From Pseudomonadota bacterium (GTDB taxonomy: Bacteria > Pseudomonadota > Alphaproteobacteria > ATCC43930 > CGMCC-115725), in the NCBI GenBank assembly GCA_021812165.1, contig JAKAOO010000005.1:1-35354 (forward strand): DNA of 35,354 nt, written 5' to 3'. Below are positions 7,915-17,496 of the stretch, in pieces. A program made the position numbers and the translations under genes. The notes under the pieces are model-generated. The model made no database searches. It was not told the DNA's origin and worked only from the letters and a program-made list of their open reading frames with translations. Positions within the stretch are counted from its first letter, which is position 1; each line of letters starts with the position of its first letter.

Positions 7915-8799
7915 ATGGCGATTCCAAGCTATACGATGCGCCAGCTTCTCGAAGCCGGCGTTCATTTCGGTCACCACACCCGGCGATGGAACCCGAAAAT
8001 GGCGCCCTTTATCTTCGGGGCGCGCAACGGCATCCACGTCATCGACCTCGAGCAGACGGTGCCTTTGCTGCACCAAGGCCTGCAGGCGATCCGCGACGTC
8101 GTCGCCGGCGGCGGCCGGGTGATGCTCGTCGGCACCAAGCGCCAGGCGCAGGAGCCGATCGCCGACGCAGCGAAACGCTGCGGCCAATATTGGGTCAACT
8201 ACCGCTGGCTCGGCGGCATGCTCACCAATTTCAAGACCATCTCGCAATCGATCAGGCGCTTGCGCGAATTCGACGAGAGGATCAAGGAGCAGGAAAGCGG
8301 CCTCACCAAGCGCGAGCTTTTGGAGCTGACGCGCAACCGCGACAAGCTCGAACGCTCGCTCGGCGGCATCAAGGAAATGGGCGGCCTCCCGGACATCCTC
8401 TTCGTCATCGACACCAACAAGGAGGAAATCGCGGTCAGGGAGGCGAACAAGCTCAAGATCCCGGTAGTGGGGATCCTCGATTCGAATTCTTCGCCCGACG
8501 GCATCGATTATCCGATCCCCGGCAATGACGACGCCACGCGGGCGATCCATCTTTATTGCGATCTCGTCGTTCGCGCGGTCCTCGACGGTTTGCGGGCCGA
8601 GGCCGTGGCTGCCGGCGTCGACATCGGCGCCGCCGCCGAGGTCGCGGCTGCCGAAGAGGCGCCTCCCGAGCACGAGGAAGCGGCGGCGAACGAGGGCGAA
8701 GAAGCGGCGGCGGCGAGCGAGGGCGAAGAAGCAGCGGCCGTGAGCGAAAGCGAAGAACCCGCGGCCGGAGAGGGCGAGGCGGAAGCGGCCGCATCGTAA
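7915..8799 (+). CDS. rpsB: 30S ribosomal protein S2
   Basis: This is small-subunit ribosomal protein S2 (uS2), needed to recruit S1 and complete 30S assembly. The start at 7915 ([20 protein letters not shown]) has an AAGGA six bases upstream. The 612-residue ORF in the track is an artefact of open frame through the divergent spacer. Family signatures include [29 protein letters not shown] and [19 protein letters not shown]. At 294 aa it is about 50 residues longer than the E. coli protein. The excess is a C-terminal Ala/Glu tail made of imperfect repeats of the type GEEAAAASE. Longer S2 tails are common in alphaproteobacteria. This is the first gene of the 15-gene run, immediately before tsf. 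Confidence 0.97.
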   Translation: MAIPSYTMRQLLEAGVHFGHHTRRWNPKMAPFIFGARNGIHVIDLEQTVPLLHQGLQAIRDVVAGGGRVMLVGTKRQAQEPIADAAKRCGQYWVNYRWLGGMLTNFKTISQSIRRLREFDERIKEQESGLTKRELLELTRNRDKLERSLGGIKEMGGLPDILFVIDTNKEEIAVREANKLKIPVVGILDSNSSPDGIDYPIPGNDDATRAIHLYCDLVVRAVLDGLRAEAVAAGVDIGAAAEVAAAEEAPPEHEEAAANEGEEAAAASEGEEAAAVSESEEPAAGEGEAEAAAS

Positions 8800-8846
8800 G
8801 CGCCTTTTCTCGCGGAAGAGCGGCTTCGGAAGAGAAGGGATTCGGG

Positions 8847-9779
8847 ATGGCAGAGGTGACGGCGGCGCTCGTCAGAGAATTGCGCGAAAAGACGGGCGCC
8901 CCCATGATGGATTGCAAAAGGGCGCTCACCGAGAGCCAGGGAGACCTCGAGTCGGCCGTCGATTGGCTGCGCAAGAAGGGCCTCTCGGCTGCGGTCAAGA
9001 AGGCGGGCCGGATCGCCGCCGAAGGGCTCGTCGGGGCCGCGACCCGTGCGGCCGCCGGGGCTCTCGTCGAAGTCAATTGCGAGACCGATTTTGTCGCGCG
9101 CAACGAGGCGTTCCAGCGCTTCGTGCAAACTGTGAGCGCGCTCGCGCTCGAAGGCGCAGAGACGCTCGAAGCTTTGAAGAAAGCTCCCTATCCCGGCGCC
9201 GGCCACAGTGTCGAAGAGGAGCTCATTCGGCTCATTGCGAGGATCGGCGAAAACCTGGTTCTGCGCCGGACGACCCGCCTTGCGGTCGAAGAGGGCGCCG
9301 TTTTTTCTTATGTGCACGCGGCGCTCGGCACCGGCGTCGGCCGGATCGGCGTTGTCGTCGCGCTCGAGTCGGGGGCGCCGGAGAGCGCGCTTGCCTCGCT
9401 CGGCAAGGGTCTCGCGATGCATATCGCGGCCGCCGCTCCCCTCTATCTTGATATCGCCTCGGTGCCGGCGGCGGCGCTCGAACGCGAACGCGGCGTTCTT
9501 TCCGAGCAGGCGCGGGCGAGCGGCAAGTCCGAGGCGATTCTCGGGAAAATGGTCGAGGGTCGTCTCAAAAAGTTCTATGAGGAGATGGTTCTTCTCGATC
9601 AGATCTACGTCGTCGACGGGGAAACCAGAATCTCCCGTCTCGTCGAGAAGAGCGCAGGCGAGGTCGGCGCGCCGATCCGCGTTGCCGGCTTTGCGCGCTT
9701 TGTCCTCGGCGAGGGCAGCGGCAGCCCGCGCCCCCAAGGCGACGTCGCGGCCGAGGCCGAGGCGCAGCTCCAGGGCTGA
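8847..9779 (+). CDS. tsf: Elongation factor Ts
   Basis: EF-Ts is the guanine-nucleotide exchange factor that recycles EF-Tu from its GDP form. The start at 8847 ([21 protein letters not shown]) is preceded by an AGAGAAGGG stretch and matches the family N-terminus. The UBA-like N-domain contains [11 protein letters not shown]. The core motif [14 protein letters not shown] contains the TDFV sequence that contacts the EF-Tu GTPase domain. Length 310 aa is normal for alphaproteobacteria. It lies 47 bases after rpsB, the usual order, and is probably co-transcribed. Confidence 0.96.
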   Translation: MAEVTAALVRELREKTGAPMMDCKRALTESQGDLESAVDWLRKKGLSAAVKKAGRIAAEGLVGAATRAAAGALVEVNCETDFVARNEAFQRFVQTVSALALEGAETLEALKKAPYPGAGHSVEEELIRLIARIGENLVLRRTTRLAVEEGAVFSYVHAALGTGVGRIGVVVALESGAPESALASLGKGLAMHIAAAAPLYLDIASVPAAALERERGVLSEQARASGKSEAILGKMVEGRLKKFYEEMVLLDQIYVVDGETRISRLVEKSAGEVGAPIRVAGFARFVLGEGSGSPRPQGDVAAEAEAQLQG

Positions 9780-9889
9780 GCGGCGCCGCGCTCCGCCCGC
9801 CTCGGGGCGAAAGGCGGTGCGCAGCCGCGAATTTGGTGTATTCTCGGCGGGTCCGCGCAGAGCTGCGCTCGCGGGCGAGGAAAGGCTTT

Positions 9890-10609
9890 ATGTCGGCCGA
9901 TCTCGAATACCGCCGCGTTCTTCTCAAGATCTCCGGAGAAGCGCTCTTGGGAGCGCGCGACGCAGGTCTCGACCCGGAAATGGTCCGGCGCATCGCGGAT
10001 GAGATCGGCTCGGTCCACGGGCTCGGCGTCGAATTGTGCGTCGTTGTTGGCGGCGGCAACATCTTCCGTGGCGCCGCCGCCGTCGGCATGGAGCGCGCTT
10101 CGGCCGACACCATGGGCATGCTGGCGACGGTCATCAATTCGCTCGCGCTCCAGAACGAGCTCGAGCGGCGGGGGGTCGAGACCCGCGTGCAATCCGCGAT
10201 CGCCATGCAGCAGGTGTGCGAGCCTTTCATCCGGCGGCGCGCGCTGCGCCATCTCGAAAAAAAGCGCGTCGTCATCTTCGCCGCCGGAACCGGCAACCCG
10301 TTTTTCACGACCGACACGGCCGCCGCCTTGAGGGCTTCGGAGATGGGCTGCGAGGCGCTCTTGAAGGCGACCAAGGTGGACGGCGTCTACGATGCCGATC
10401 CGGCCCGCGTGCCGGGGGCTCGGCGCTTCGAGCGTCTCGGCTATCTTGAAGTTCTCTCCCGCGACCTCCAGGTGATGGACGCGGCGGCAATTTCTTTGGC
10501 GCGCGAGAACCACATCCCTATTCTCGTGTTTTCGATTTTTGAAAGCGGCGGGTTTGCGCAGGTCGTGCGCGGCCGCGGGCGGTTTACGATCGTTGAGGAA
10601 GAAGGTTAG
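9890..10609 (+). CDS. pyrH: UMP kinase
   Basis: This bacterial-type hexameric UMP kinase converts UMP to UDP with ATP and belongs to the amino-acid-kinase fold. Motifs are [11 protein letters not shown] (phosphate binding), [31 protein letters not shown] and [12 protein letters not shown]. The start at 9890 ([10 protein letters not shown]) gives 239 aa, the family length, with GAGGAAAGG upstream at good spacing. The track start 19 codons earlier would read through this binding site. The 110-bp gap after tsf contains a TATTCT-like box, so an internal promoter is possible but not convincing. It ends three bases before frr. Confidence 0.96.
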   Translation: MSADLEYRRVLLKISGEALLGARDAGLDPEMVRRIADEIGSVHGLGVELCVVVGGGNIFRGAAAVGMERASADTMGMLATVINSLALQNELERRGVETRVQSAIAMQQVCEPFIRRRALRHLEKKRVVIFAAGTGNPFFTTDTAAALRASEMGCEALLKATKVDGVYDADPARVPGARRFERLGYLEVLSRDLQVMDAAAISLARENHIPILVFSIFESGGFAQVVRGRGRFTIVEEEG

Positions 10610-10612
10610 GCC

Positions 10613-11173
10613 ATGCAGGAGGATCCGCTCATCAAAGACCTGCGCCGCCGCATGGAGGGCGCGCTCGAAGCGCTGCGTAAGGATTTCGGTGGCTTGCGCA
10701 CCGGGCGGGCGTCGGCGAGCCTCTTGGAGCCCGTGACGGTTTCCGCCTACGGCGGAACGATGGCTCTCAAAGAGGTGGCGAGCATCAATGTTCCCGAGCC
10801 GCGAATGATCACCGTTCAGGTCTGGGACCGCACGCTCGTCAAGGCCGTGGACAAGGCGATCCGGGAGTCGGGGCTCGGCCTCAACCCGCAGACGGAAGGC
10901 CAGCTGGTTCGCGTCCCCATCCCCGATCTCAACGAGGAAAGGCGGCGCGAGTTGACGCGGGTCGCCGCGCGCTATGCCGAAGGGGCGCGGGTCGCGGTGC
11001 GCAACGTGCGGCGCGACGGGATCGAGGCGCTTCGCAGACGAGAAAAAGACAGCGAGATCTCTGAGGACGAGCAGCATCATTTGCATGCGGAAGTGCAGCA
11101 CCTGACCGACGAGTTTATCCGCCACATCGAGGAGGCTCTCGCTCAGAAGGACAAGGAGATCTTGCAGGTTTGA
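10613..11173 (+). CDS. frr: Ribosome recycling factor
   Basis: RRF, with EF-G, splits post-termination ribosomes. The 186-residue length is standard. The family core is visible: [61 protein letters not shown], and the C-terminal helix with [18 protein letters not shown]. The ATG at 10613 follows the pyrH stop by three bases, with GAGGAAGAAGG as binding site inside the pyrH end. Its stop overlaps the TTG start of uppS. Confidence 0.97.
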   Translation: MQEDPLIKDLRRRMEGALEALRKDFGGLRTGRASASLLEPVTVSAYGGTMALKEVASINVPEPRMITVQVWDRTLVKAVDKAIRESGLGLNPQTEGQLVRVPIPDLNEERRRELTRVAARYAEGARVAVRNVRRDGIEALRRREKDSEISEDEQHHLHAEVQHLTDEFIRHIEEALAQKDKEILQV

Positions 11174-11907
11174 CCACCCTTTCCGCCCCCCCTGGGCGAG
11201 TGCCGCGGCACGTCGCCATCATCATGGATGGGAACGGCCGGTGGGCGCGGGCGCGTGGCTTGCCGCGCATTGCCGGACATCGCCGGGGGGGCGAAGCGGT
11301 GAGGCGCACGGTCGCCGCCGCCTCGGAAATCGGGATCGCGTATCTGACGCTTTACGGTTTCTCTTCGGAGAACTGGAACCGTCCGGCGCGCGAAATCACG
11401 GATCTGATGTCGCTCCTGCGCCATTACCTCCAACGCGAAATCGACTCGCTCAACAAAAACGGCATTCGTCTCAGAGTCATTGGCGACAGGAACCGCTTTG
11501 CTCCCGACATCGTTGGCCTCATTGAACAGGCGGAGGCGCTGACCCGGGAGAATGGCGGCATCAACCTCACGGTGGCGCTCTCTTATGGCGCTCGCGCCGA
11601 GATCGTCGCGGCGGTGCGCGCGATCACAAAAAAAGCGGCGGACGGAAGGCTTCTTCCCGCCGAGATCACCGAAACCGCCGTCGCAGAGCATCTCTTTACG
11701 GCAGGAATCCCCGACCCCGATCTCTTGGTTCGCACGAGCGGCGAGCAGCGCATCAGCAACTTCCTTTTGTGGCAGTGCGCATACGCCGAGTTCGTATTTA
11801 CGAAGACGCTGTGGCCGGATTTCTCGAAAGCCGATCTCTTGGCGGCCGTCGAAGAGTACACTCGGCGTGAGCGCCGCTATGGCACCTTTGCCGAAGCGCG
11901 CGTCTAA
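11170..11907 (+). CDS. uppS: Undecaprenyl diphosphate synthase (cis-prenyltransferase)
   Basis: UppS condenses isopentenyl diphosphate units onto farnesyl diphosphate to make the C55 lipid carrier for peptidoglycan and other envelope polymers. The catalytic motif [17 protein letters not shown] carries the essential Asp. [23 protein letters not shown] and the C-terminal [21 protein letters not shown] with LWPDF are family signatures. The start is TTG in a TTGA overlap with the frr stop. A GTG about ten codons in (before PRHVAII) is a possible alternative. Length is 245 aa. The 3' end overlaps cdsA by about 29 bases. Confidence 0.95.
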   Translation: MTTLSAPPGRVPRHVAIIMDGNGRWARARGLPRIAGHRRGGEAVRRTVAAASEIGIAYLTLYGFSSENWNRPAREITDLMSLLRHYLQREIDSLNKNGIRLRVIGDRNRFAPDIVGLIEQAEALTRENGGINLTVALSYGARAEIVAAVRAITKKAADGRLLPAEITETAVAEHLFTAGIPDPDLLVRTSGEQRISNFLLWQCAYAEFVFTKTLWPDFSKADLLAAVEEYTRRERRYGTFAEARV

Positions 11908-12691
11908 AGGCTCGCTCGCCCCCCGGATCTTCTCGGGGCTCCTCCTCGCGCCTTTGCCGATCGCCGCGATCTGGTTCGGCCGGCCTTGGCTGCCGCTGCT
12001 GACGGCAACGGCCGCGGGGATGATGGCCTGGGAATGGGGGCGCCTCACGCGCCGCGGCGCCTCGGCCGGCATCCTCATCGCCGTGGTCCTCGCTTCCGTC
12101 GCGGCCGCGGCGCTCGTCGCCACGCCGTTCGCCATCGCCCTTGCGGCGGCGGGCGCCGGGCTCGTCTTCTGGGCGGCCCGCGGCGCGCCTGCGGGCGAGG
12201 CGAGATGGGCCGCCGCCGGGGTGCTGTGGGTGGCGTTGCCGTCGATATCGCTGTTGTGGCTTGCGGAGTCGGGGAGAGCGACGCTTTTCTGGATCCTCGC
12301 CGTCGTCTGGGCGACCGATATCGGTGCTTACACCCTCGGACGTTCGATCGGCGGGCCGCGCCTGGCGCCGCGCTGGAGCCCGCAGAAAACCTGGGCGGGT
12401 CTTTTGGGCGGCGTGCTTTCGGCCGCCTGTGCCGGCTGGGGGACGGCGGCCGTTCTCGGCATCTCGCCTGTTTTTCCTCTTGTGGCGACGAGCGCGACAC
12501 TTGCGATTGTTGAACAGTTCGGCGATCTTGCAGAGTCTGCGGCCAAGCGGCGGTTTGGCGCGAAGGATACGAGCGGGCTCATCCCAGGGCATGGCGGTCT
12601 CTTGGATCGGCTCGATGGTCTTCTCGCGGTGATCCCGGCGGTGGCTTTGCTGACCTTCATTGGCGGTCGGAGCGTGCTGTCATGGCGATAA
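11879..12691 (+). CDS. cdsA: Phosphatidate cytidylyltransferase (CDP-diglyceride synthase)
   Basis: CdsA converts phosphatidic acid and CTP to CDP-diacylglycerol, the precursor of all phospholipids, in the inner membrane. The protein is strongly hydrophobic, with several membrane helices between about residues 10 and 190. The C-terminal family signature ESAAKRRFGAKDTSGLIPGHGG followed by LLDRLDG is intact. Two starts are possible, ATG 11879 (MAPLPKRAS) and GTG 11867; neither has a strong binding site, and both overlap the uppS end, so coupling is likely. The long track start at 11552 runs antiphase through uppS. Length is 270 aa. It ends ten bases inside dxr. Confidence 0.92.
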   Translation: MAPLPKRASKGSLAPRIFSGLLLAPLPIAAIWFGRPWLPLLTATAAGMMAWEWGRLTRRGASAGILIAVVLASVAAAALVATPFAIALAAAGAGLVFWAARGAPAGEARWAAAGVLWVALPSISLLWLAESGRATLFWILAVVWATDIGAYTLGRSIGGPRLAPRWSPQKTWAGLLGGVLSAACAGWGTAAVLGISPVFPLVATSATLAIVEQFGDLAESAAKRRFGAKDTSGLIPGHGGLLDRLDGLLAVIPAVALLTFIGGRSVLSWR

Positions 12692-13914
12692 GCATGCCGA
12701 AGCGGAAGCCTCGGTGCGGCGACGGGGTCCGGCGCGTTTCGATCCTCGGCGCAACGGGCTCGGTCGGCAAGAACACGGTCGATCTGTTGCGGCGCAATCC
12801 CGAGCGTTTTGCGGTCGAGGCGGTAACGGCAAAGGATCACGCCGAACTCTTGGCCGAGCAGGCGGTGGCGCTCGGCGCCCGCTTTGCGGCGGTCGCCGAT
12901 CCGGATGCCTACCCGCGCCTCAAGGAAGCGCTCGCCGGACACCCGATTTCCGTCGGCTGCGGCCCGGAAGCGCTGGTCGAAGCGGCGCTCTACCCCGCCG
13001 ATTGGGTGATGGCGGCGATCGTCGGCGCGGCGGGGCTTGCTCCCACCCTCGCCGCGGTGCGGCGCGGCGCGATCGTCGCGCTTGCCAACAAGGAGGTTCT
13101 CGTCTGCGCCGGCGAATTCGTGATGCGGGAAGTAAAGCGCTGCGGCGCGACCTTGCTCCCGGTCGACAGCGAGCACAACGCGATCTGGCAATGTTTTGAT
13201 TCTTCTCGCATCGAGGCGATCGATCGGATTATCCTGACGGCGAGCGGCGGGCCGTTCCGCGAGAGAAGCCTCGACGAGATGCGCGAGGCGACGCCGGCCG
13301 AGGCTGTGGCGCACCCGAATTGGCGCATGGGAGCGAAGATTTCGGTCGATTCGGCGACGATGATGAACAAGGGGCTGGAGCTGATCGAGGCGCACCATCT
13401 TTTCGACCTCGAATCCGATCGCATCGATATCGTCGTGCATCCCCAGTCGATCGTGCACGGCCTCGTCACCTACCACGACGGCTCGGTACTCGCCCAGCTT
13501 GGCACCCCGGACATGCGCACGCCGATCGCCTATGCGCTCGGCTGGCCGGAGCGTCTGGCGGCGCCGACGAAAAGCCTCGATCTTGCGGCGATTGGACGGC
13601 TCTCCTTCGAGCCGCCCGATGAGCGCCGATTTCCGGCCTTGCGGATCGCGCGCTCGGCGCTCGAAGCCGGCGGCGGCACCCCGACGGTCCTCAATGCCGC
13701 AAACGAAACCGCCGTCTACGCGTTCCTCGACGGACGCATCGGCTTCCTCGACATTGCCGAAGTGGTCGAGCGAACGATCGCCATGGTTCCCGCCGGCGAC
13801 ATCCAATCGCTCGAGGACGTCCACAATTTTGACAAAACGGCGCGGGAAATTGCAATTCGACTTTCCGGCGTGCGCGCCAACGCGCGCAGAGCCGAAGCCA
13901 TGGGTCCTCGATGA
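12682..13914 (+). CDS. dxr: 1-deoxy-D-xylulose 5-phosphate reductoisomerase
   Basis: Dxr catalyses the NADPH-dependent rearrangement and reduction of DXP to MEP, the committed step of the non-mevalonate isoprenoid pathway that feeds UppS. The Rossmann motif SILGATGSVGKNT opens the protein. LANKEVLVCAGE, LPVDSEHNAIWQCF (metal-ligand Asp and Glu), ILTASGGPFRE and HPNWRMGAKISVDSATMMNKGLE are the conserved catalytic blocks. The 410-residue length is slightly above the usual 390-400 because of a short basic N-terminal leader; an ATG four codons in is an alternative start. Its stop overlaps the rseP ATG (ATGA). Confidence 0.97.
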   Translation: MAISMPKRKPRCGDGVRRVSILGATGSVGKNTVDLLRRNPERFAVEAVTAKDHAELLAEQAVALGARFAAVADPDAYPRLKEALAGHPISVGCGPEALVEAALYPADWVMAAIVGAAGLAPTLAAVRRGAIVALANKEVLVCAGEFVMREVKRCGATLLPVDSEHNAIWQCFDSSRIEAIDRIILTASGGPFRERSLDEMREATPAEAVAHPNWRMGAKISVDSATMMNKGLELIEAHHLFDLESDRIDIVVHPQSIVHGLVTYHDGSVLAQLGTPDMRTPIAYALGWPERLAAPTKSLDLAAIGRLSFEPPDERRFPALRIARSALEAGGGTPTVLNAANETAVYAFLDGRIGFLDIAEVVERTIAMVPAGDIQSLEDVHNFDKTAREIAIRLSGVRANARRAEAMGPR

Positions 13915-15032
13915 TCGAATATTTCCGCCACGGGCTTCTTGACATTGGGCCATTTCTCGCGATCCTGACGGTACTCGTCTTCGTTCACGAGTTTGGGCAC
14001 TATTTCTTCGCCCGCCTCTTCGGGGTGAAGGTCGAGGTTTTTTCCATCGGCTTTGGACCGGAACTTTTTGGCTGGAACGACCGCGCCGGAACGCGCTGGA
14101 AGTTCAGCCTCGTCCCTTTGGGCGGGTATATCCGGATGTTCGGGGAGGGCCCCCTTGCTGCACGTTTGCCGCAGGAGAGCGCGAGCACGCTTTCGCCTCC
14201 CGAAGAGGCGCAATCCTTTCAGTCGAAGAGCCTCGGCCGGCGGGCGGTAATCGTCACGGGCGGGCCGGCGGGCAATTTTGTTTTTGCGATTCTCGCCCTT
14301 TTTCTCCTGTTTGCGGTTTATGGCCGGCCCGTGACCCCGCCCGAGATCGGACAGGTCGCGCCACACAGCGCAGCCGCGGCGGCCGGGATCCGCCCCGGGG
14401 ACATGATCCTCAGCATCGACGGCCAGCCGATCACCCGCTTTCAGGACATCCAGAAAGCGGTGCGCCCCAGCGCCGGGGTGCCTCTGACGATCCTCGTCAA
14501 ACGCGGCGCGCGCACCCTGACCCTTCATGCGACCCCGCGATCCACGGAGATCACAGACCGTTTTGGCCATCACCTCAAGGTCGGCCTCCTCGGCATCGCC
14601 CATTCGGGCGTCGTCTACGTCAAAGTGAAACCGGCCTCTGCGCTCGCTCGGGCGGCCGGCGAGACCTGGAACCTGTCGGCCCAGACCCTTGCGGCGTTCT
14701 GGCAGATGGTAACCGGAAGGCGCAGCACCGAGGATCTCGGAGGACCCGTGAGGATTGCGCAGCTCTCGGGAGAGGCGGCTCGAGGGGGGTTCGTGGCCGT
14801 GCTATGGTTGTTGGCCGTGCTGTCGATCAATCTCGGGCTCATCAATCTGTTTCCGGTTCCCGTTCTCGACGGAGGCCACCTCCTCTACTATGCGGCGGAG
14901 GGGATCCGCGGAAGACCGTTGGGACAGCGGACCCAGGAATATGGGTTCCGCATCGGCTTGGCCCTGGTCCTCAGCTTGATGATCTTTGTCACCTGGAACG
15001 ATCTCGTTCATCATCTGACGTGGCGTTTTTGA
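13911..15032 (+). CDS. rseP: RIP metalloprotease RseP (site-2 protease)
   Basis: This is an inner-membrane zinc protease that performs intramembrane cleavage, of anti-sigma factors in E. coli, and clears signal peptides. The first membrane helix carries the HExxH motif (VFVHEFGHYFFAR, His26-Glu27-His30). A PDZ domain lies around residues 130-210 (GIRPGDMILSIDGQPITRFQDI). The C-terminal NLFPVPVLDGGHLLYY contains the third zinc-site Asp. Length is 373 aa, shorter than the 450 of E. coli because only one clear PDZ domain is seen, as in many alphaproteobacteria. It is coupled to dxr by a four-base overlap and lies 64 bases before bamA. Confidence 0.95.
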   Translation: MIEYFRHGLLDIGPFLAILTVLVFVHEFGHYFFARLFGVKVEVFSIGFGPELFGWNDRAGTRWKFSLVPLGGYIRMFGEGPLAARLPQESASTLSPPEEAQSFQSKSLGRRAVIVTGGPAGNFVFAILALFLLFAVYGRPVTPPEIGQVAPHSAAAAAGIRPGDMILSIDGQPITRFQDIQKAVRPSAGVPLTILVKRGARTLTLHATPRSTEITDRFGHHLKVGLLGIAHSGVVYVKVKPASALARAAGETWNLSAQTLAAFWQMVTGRRSTEDLGGPVRIAQLSGEAARGGFVAVLWLLAVLSINLGLINLFPVPVLDGGHLLYYAAEGIRGRPLGQRTQEYGFRIGLALVLSLMIFVTWNDLVHHLTWRF

Positions 15033-15096
15033 AGAGCCTCTCGGTCTGACGCGATCGCAGAGCGAAAGAGCGGGGCTCCAAAGGGGCGGGGGCGGT

Positions 15097-17496
15097 TTGC
15101 TGCACAGATTGAGGAAGGCGTTGCTTTGGCCGCTCTTCGCGGCGCTCGTCGCGGGGCTGGCTCTGTTTGCTCGGGAGGCCGCCGCGGCGGGCCCGCAGAA
15201 GCCCGCGCCCGCGCGGCCCGCGCCCGCGCGGACCGCGCAAGGCATCGTCAAGAAGATCGAGGTCGTCGGCAACCGGCGGATCTCGGCGGAAACGATCCGT
15301 TCCTACCTTCTGATCCACGAGGGCGAGCCCTGGAGCCGCGAAAAGGTCGATGATTCGCTGAAAGCGCTGTTCGCGACGGGGCTTTTTGCCGATGTCCGGC
15401 TTTCCCGAGTCGGCAACAGTCTCGTCGTGAAGGTGGTCGAGAACCCGATCATCAACCGGATCGCCTTCGAGGGGAACCACGAGCTCACCGACAAGGACTT
15501 GAGATCCGAGATTTCGCTGCGCCCGCGCGTCGTCTACACCCGCAGCCGGGTCGGAAGCGATGTGAACCGGATCCTTACCCTCTATCGCCGGCACGGTTAC
15601 TTCGGCGCGACGGTAAGCCCCAAGGTGATCCTGCACAGCGAGAACCGGGTCGATCTTGTCTTCGAAATCAACGAAGGAAGATTTACGGCCGTCGACCGCA
15701 TCAATTTTGTCGGCAATCACCATTTCAGCGCCGGCCGCCTGCGCGGCGTGATCGCGACCAAGGAATATCGCTGGTACCGCTTCTTGTCGACCAACGACAC
15801 CTACGACCCGGACCGGCTCGCCTATGACAAGGAATTGCTGCGCAAATTCTACCTCTCGCATGGCTATGCGGATTTCCGCGTGGAGTCCGCGGTCGCAGAA
15901 CTGACCCCCAACCGAACCGGCTTTGTCATCACCTTCACGCTCCGCGAGGGTCAGCGCTATCGCTTCGGCAAGGTTGGCGTCAAGATCTCGCTAAGGAATC
16001 TGCCGGAGAGCAAGGTATTGCCGCTTTTGACGTTTCATAGCGGGGAATGGTACAACTCGCAGAAGATCCAGAATTCGATGACCATATTGACGAATAGACT
16101 TGGCAACCTCGGTTATGCTTTCGTCGATATCAAACCGCAAATCCATTTGCGTCGTAAGCCTCGTACGGTCGACGTGACTCTCGAGGTCAAGGAAGGGCCT
16201 CGGGTCTATGTCCAACGCATCGACATCGTCGGCAATGTGCGCACCGTCGATCGGGTGATCCGGCGCGAGATTTCGCTCGTCGAAGGCGACGCCTTCAACG
16301 CCACGAAGCTGCAGCACTCCAAGGAGCGGATCAAGGCTCTCGGCTTCTTCAAGAAAGTGGAAATCACCCACCGCCGCGGTTCGGCTCCCGACAAGACCAT
16401 CATCACGGTCTCGGTCGAAGAACAGTCGACGGGGTCGCTGTCGCTGGGCGCCGGTTTCTCGACCAGCGATGGGCCGCTGGCGGACATCACCCTGCACGAA
16501 AAGAACTTTCTCGGTCGCGGTCAGGATGTTCGCATCGGCACGATCGTTTCGTTCCGTTCGCAGCAGGTCGAACTCGACTACACCGAGCCTTATTTTCTCA
16601 ATATGCCTCTCGCTGCCGGTTTCGATCTCTTCGAGGTCAAGACCAGCCCCACGGCATCGTTCTTTTCGGGCGTTATCCCGCCGTTCCAGCAATTCTCCTA
16701 TGGTGGCGATGTGCGCGGCGGCTACCAGATTACCCGGCACCTGCGTCAAACGCTGAAATACACGCTGCGCTCCGATGAGATCACCGACGTGCAACCGGAC
16801 GCCTCTCTCTTTATCGCATTGCAAAGCGGCACCCACCTGACCTCGTCGGTCGGCCAAGTCCTCCTCTACGATCGCCGCAATGATCGCTTGAACCCGACGA
16901 GCGGGTATTTTGCCGCCCTCGGCGACGATTTCGCAGGCACCGGCTTCGGCGTCAAATTCATCCGCAATAAGATCAACTTCGGCTACTATTACCCGATCAC
17001 CCGCGACTGGATTTTGAGCTTTCAGGGCGAGGCGGGGGATATCTTCGGATGGGGCGGCGAGCCGGTGCTGATCCAGGACCGCTACTTTGTCGGAGGCGAC
17101 GACTTTCCCGGTTTCCAGACCGCCGGCATCGGGCCGCGCGACAGCGTCACGCAGGATGCTCTCGGCGGCAATCAATATTATATCGGGCACGTTTCGCTGC
17201 ACGTGCCGCTTGGCCTGCCTCCGGAACTTGGTTTGAGCGGCCGGATCTTCTCCTATTTCGGCAGCCTCTCCGGGATCGATCAGAAAAACGTCGTGCTGAC
17301 GCCGGCGCAGCTCGTCACCACCGGCGGCATCGAACCGCAGATCATCGATTTGTCCGCACTCCGCGTCAGCGCCGGGGTCGGGCTCGCGTGGAAATCGCCG
17401 CTTGGCCCGATCCGCCTCGACTTCGCCCTTCCGGTCAAGCGCGAAAGCATCGACAAAACGCAGTTTTTCCGAGTCAGCTTTGGGACGAGATTCTAA
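15097..17496 (+). CDS. bamA: Outer membrane protein assembly factor BamA
   Basis: BamA is the central Omp85 subunit of the machinery that folds beta-barrels into the outer membrane. A signal peptide covers about residues 1-31 (LRKALLWPLFAALVAGLALFA, then AAAAG). A short Pro/Ala linker and POTRA-type repeats follow (IVKKIEVVGNRRISAETIRSY, INRIAFEGNHELTD and three further units up to about residue 430). The C-terminal half is the barrel (SLSLGAGFSTSDGP onward), ending VSFGTRF with the terminal Phe recognised by BAM. The 799-residue length is typical. The start codon is TTG at 15097, with GGGGCGGGGG-type purine upstream and no better ATG before the signal peptide. The stop overlaps the skp ATG by one base (TAATG). 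Confidence 0.96.
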   Translation: MLHRLRKALLWPLFAALVAGLALFAREAAAAGPQKPAPARPAPARTAQGIVKKIEVVGNRRISAETIRSYLLIHEGEPWSREKVDDSLKALFATGLFADVRLSRVGNSLVVKVVENPIINRIAFEGNHELTDKDLRSEISLRPRVVYTRSRVGSDVNRILTLYRRHGYFGATVSPKVILHSENRVDLVFEINEGRFTAVDRINFVGNHHFSAGRLRGVIATKEYRWYRFLSTNDTYDPDRLAYDKELLRKFYLSHGYADFRVESAVAELTPNRTGFVITFTLREGQRYRFGKVGVKISLRNLPESKVLPLLTFHSGEWYNSQKIQNSMTILTNRLGNLGYAFVDIKPQIHLRRKPRTVDVTLEVKEGPRVYVQRIDIVGNVRTVDRVIRREISLVEGDAFNATKLQHSKERIKALGFFKKVEITHRRGSAPDKTIITVSVEEQSTGSLSLGAGFSTSDGPLADITLHEKNFLGRGQDVRIGTIVSFRSQQVELDYTEPYFLNMPLAAGFDLFEVKTSPTASFFSGVIPPFQQFSYGGDVRGGYQITRHLRQTLKYTLRSDEITDVQPDASLFIALQSGTHLTSSVGQVLLYDRRNDRLNPTSGYFAALGDDFAGTGFGVKFIRNKINFGYYYPITRDWILSFQGEAGDIFGWGGEPVLIQDRYFVGGDDFPGFQTAGIGPRDSVTQDALGGNQYYIGHVSLHVPLGLPPELGLSGRIFSYFGSLSGIDQKNVVLTPAQLVTTGGIEPQIIDLSALRVSAGVGLAWKSPLGPIRLDFALPVKRESIDKTQFFRVSFGTRF

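Noticed and set aside
9780-9889. Internal terminator or promoter between tsf and pyrH
   Set aside because: There are short CCGCC/GGCGG pairings and a TATTCT, but no T-run or convincing -35.
12328-13953. 541-residue minus-strand ORF opposite cdsA and dxr
   Set aside because: Composition and position mark it as a shadow of the two conserved genes.
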